Shown: piece after piece, positions 23,216-24,510 of the stretch
How positions within the stretch are numbered: position 1 is the first letter of the stretch
How the letters are laid out: each line of letters opens with the position of its first letter
DNA from: CAZLMG01 sp964560765
Lineage (GTDB): Bacteria > Bdellovibrionota_B > Oligoflexia > Oligoflexales > CAZLMG01
DNA length: 24,510 bases
Direction of reading: 5' to 3'
Assembly (NCBI GenBank): GCA_964560765.1
Contig: CAZLMG010000053.1
Span: forward strand, 1 to 24,510
The notes under the pieces: generated by a model
What the model was told of the DNA's origin: nothing
Database searches by the model: none
The model's input: only the letters and a program-made list of their open reading frames with translations
Translations under genes and position numbers: made by a program

Positions 23216-24469
23216 ATGCCCATGCGTGGATGGATAGCGATAGCATTGGCTTTGATGGCTGGCTCGGCAACCGCCCAGAACCCTGCGGGGGCTGGACCAG
23301 GTGCCGTTGTCTTGGCGCCCATTGAGTATATTGGCGTCGTGCCTGAACAACGGGCGCAAGTGCAACGGCAGTTGAACCAAGGCTGGGATGCATTGCGCGC
23401 GCAGGTGTTGCCTGGTGCGGCACCCATCGCCCAGGCTTGGGCACCACGCATCAAGACACAGAACATGACGCGACTCGCGGCCAAGCACTGGATCGCTCCG
23501 GCGAATGCTCAGCCGGAGCAAGTGACTCAGCTTTTACAACCAACTCTTTGCAACTTCGACGGTCACTACGTCGTCCTCGTACAGAAGATGAGCTGGCCGC
23601 AGGAAATTGTTTTAGCGAGTGCCCATCGCCTCGTCGAACGTCGAGTCGATCCCAAGGGGCGTCCAGATGCCGCGCTAGCGGAACAATGGCGAGAGATGCT
23701 ATTGGCAGCTGGTCGCGAAGCGCTGGCCGGTCCGGATGCGCCACTAGCCAGTGAGTTGTTGAAGATATCCACGCGCGATCACATCGGCTTGACTCGTTTA
23801 GATCAGGGGCCGAGCCGCTGCCTTAGTCTCATGGTCGAAGGCGAGTTGGCACGGCAGTTTACAGTTACCTCATCTTTGGCGACGTTTCATGCCGCGCATC
23901 TGCGGCGCATGGGTGAGCGGGATCTCGTGCCGACCAAATCTACAAGGCATGTCGCATGGTCGTGGGATTTGGGACCAGAGCAGAGGATTCAACGCTGGAC
24001 GTTGCCCCTTTCTGTGCAGGCGAAGGTGGATATCTCCGAGAGTGTATTTGGATCGGCCAGTGAGCCACCCCTCCCGGTTACTTTGCAAGCAGCCGTGCAA
24101 AATAATCGCATCGCGCTGCAGGGACTAGAGCCGCTGATCGCGACCTTGCAAAAGCACGTGCAGATGCTCGTCGCAGCTGACGAGCCGCTGGTCGCAAAGG
24201 TATATGGCGCCTGGGCTTACCTGGATAAGGGACTGGCGCATGGGTTGCGTATGAAAGATCGTCTCCTTGCTCAGGGGCCGAATGGCCCCATCAAAGGGCA
24301 TGTGGTGGCTTACTATGGGCCGGAGCAGGCACTGAAGTCGCCCCGCGGATTTCCTATTTCTGAGGGAGCTATCCTTTACATTCGCCGCGGCCAAGCGGAT
24401 GTGAGGGTTGGCCAGGAGTTTCGCTATGACATGCTGCAGTTTCCGACCCCGTGGCCACCTCAGCCCTAG
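23216..24469 (+). CDS. Exported protein of unknown function with a C-terminal beta module
   Basis: This is a 417-residue protein with a Sec signal peptide (1-20, cleavage after ATA). The middle (about 28-320) is mixed and I do not recognise it; it contains two cysteines, C112 and C202. The end (about 328-407) reads KVYGAWAYLDKGLAHGLRMKD, then repeats beta-turn-beta units up to VRVGQEFRYD. That pattern of a strand, L-D-x-G, G-L-x-x-x-D and V-x-V-G-Q is like the C-terminal region of FlgT and related envelope assembly proteins, and is the only hint of function. GGGAG lies 4 bases before the ATG at 23216 and 10 before the ATG at 23222; either may be used. The frame ends 41 bases before the window edge. 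Confidence 0.72.
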   Translation: MPMRGWIAIALALMAGSATAQNPAGAGPGAVVLAPIEYIGVVPEQRAQVQRQLNQGWDALRAQVLPGAAPIAQAWAPRIKTQNMTRLAAKHWIAPANAQPEQVTQLLQPTLCNFDGHYVVLVQKMSWPQEIVLASAHRLVERRVDPKGRPDAALAEQWREMLLAAGREALAGPDAPLASELLKISTRDHIGLTRLDQGPSRCLSLMVEGELARQFTVTSSLATFHAAHLRRMGERDLVPTKSTRHVAWSWDLGPEQRIQRWTLPLSVQAKVDISESVFGSASEPPLPVTLQAAVQNNRIALQGLEPLIATLQKHVQMLVAADEPLVAKVYGAWAYLDKGLAHGLRMKDRLLAQGPNGPIKGHVVAYYGPEQALKSPRGFPISEGAILYIRRGQADVRVGQEFRYDMLQFPTPWPPQP

Positions 24470-24510
24470 CTCAAGAGTTCATGCATCGCGCCAAGTGAAG
24501 GCCACGCACC

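Noticed and set aside
1..24510. Possible CRISPR array, transposase, integrase, toxin-antitoxin or phage genes
   Set aside because: I found no regularly spaced repeats, no DDE or tyrosine-recombinase motifs, and no terminal inverted repeats. The sdpRI pair is the only immunity-like feature.

Overview
The window comes from a Gram-negative bacterium. It encodes several Sec-exported proteins, three lipoproteins with clear lipoboxes, an outer-membrane beta-barrel and a murein transglycosylase. The long operon of periplasmic TPR proteins, the surface lipoprotein with a Ser/Thr linker and Cys-rich tail, and a receiver-only response regulator are the style of Myxococcota or Bdellovibrionota (the old Deltaproteobacteria). 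That placement is inference from gene content; no rRNA is present. Both tRNAs encode their CCA end.

Left part (1-7454). An sdpRI-like pair (ArsR repressor plus SdpI/DUF1648 membrane protein) reads leftward under a promoter buried in a 32-bp palindrome. Next come an elongator tRNA-Met and the pyrimidine/arginine genes carA-carB, overlapping by one base. Both carbamoyl-phosphate synthase subunits look more like the eukaryotic CAD/CPS1 type than the usual proteobacterial type. Divergent from carA is an acetyl-CoA C-acetyltransferase ending in a strong hairpin terminator, which overlaps the 3' end of a convergent 61-codon zinc-ribbon gene.

Middle part (7564-11518). An outer-membrane beta-barrel gene is followed on the minus strand by a membrane-anchored TPR protein fused to a degenerate cyclic-nucleotide-binding domain. 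Divergently there is an RppH-like Nudix hydrolase overlapping a four-helix membrane protein. A receiver-only response regulator converges on these.

Operon of main interest (11627-20221, minus strand). Five genes are packed with overlaps or very short gaps: a lytic transglycosylase with a LysM-like tail, a small coiled-coil/beta protein, a 766-residue TPR/coiled-coil protein, a 1033-residue TPR protein and a TPR lipoprotein. The last two recall AgmU/GltD and AglT/GltE of the Myxococcus Agl-Glt gliding machinery, but here they are joined to a peptidoglycan-cutting enzyme. A plausible reading is a trans-envelope scaffold with its own wall-remodelling enzyme, expressed from one promoter upstream of the transglycosylase and facing away from tRNA-Pro.

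Right part (20438-24469, plus strand). tRNA-Pro(GGG) is followed by a roughly 300-base gap, two surface lipoproteins of unknown function (one acidic and low-complexity, one with a Ser/Thr linker and an eight-cysteine C-terminal domain) and a secreted protein of unknown function. No mobile element, CRISPR array or integrase was seen.
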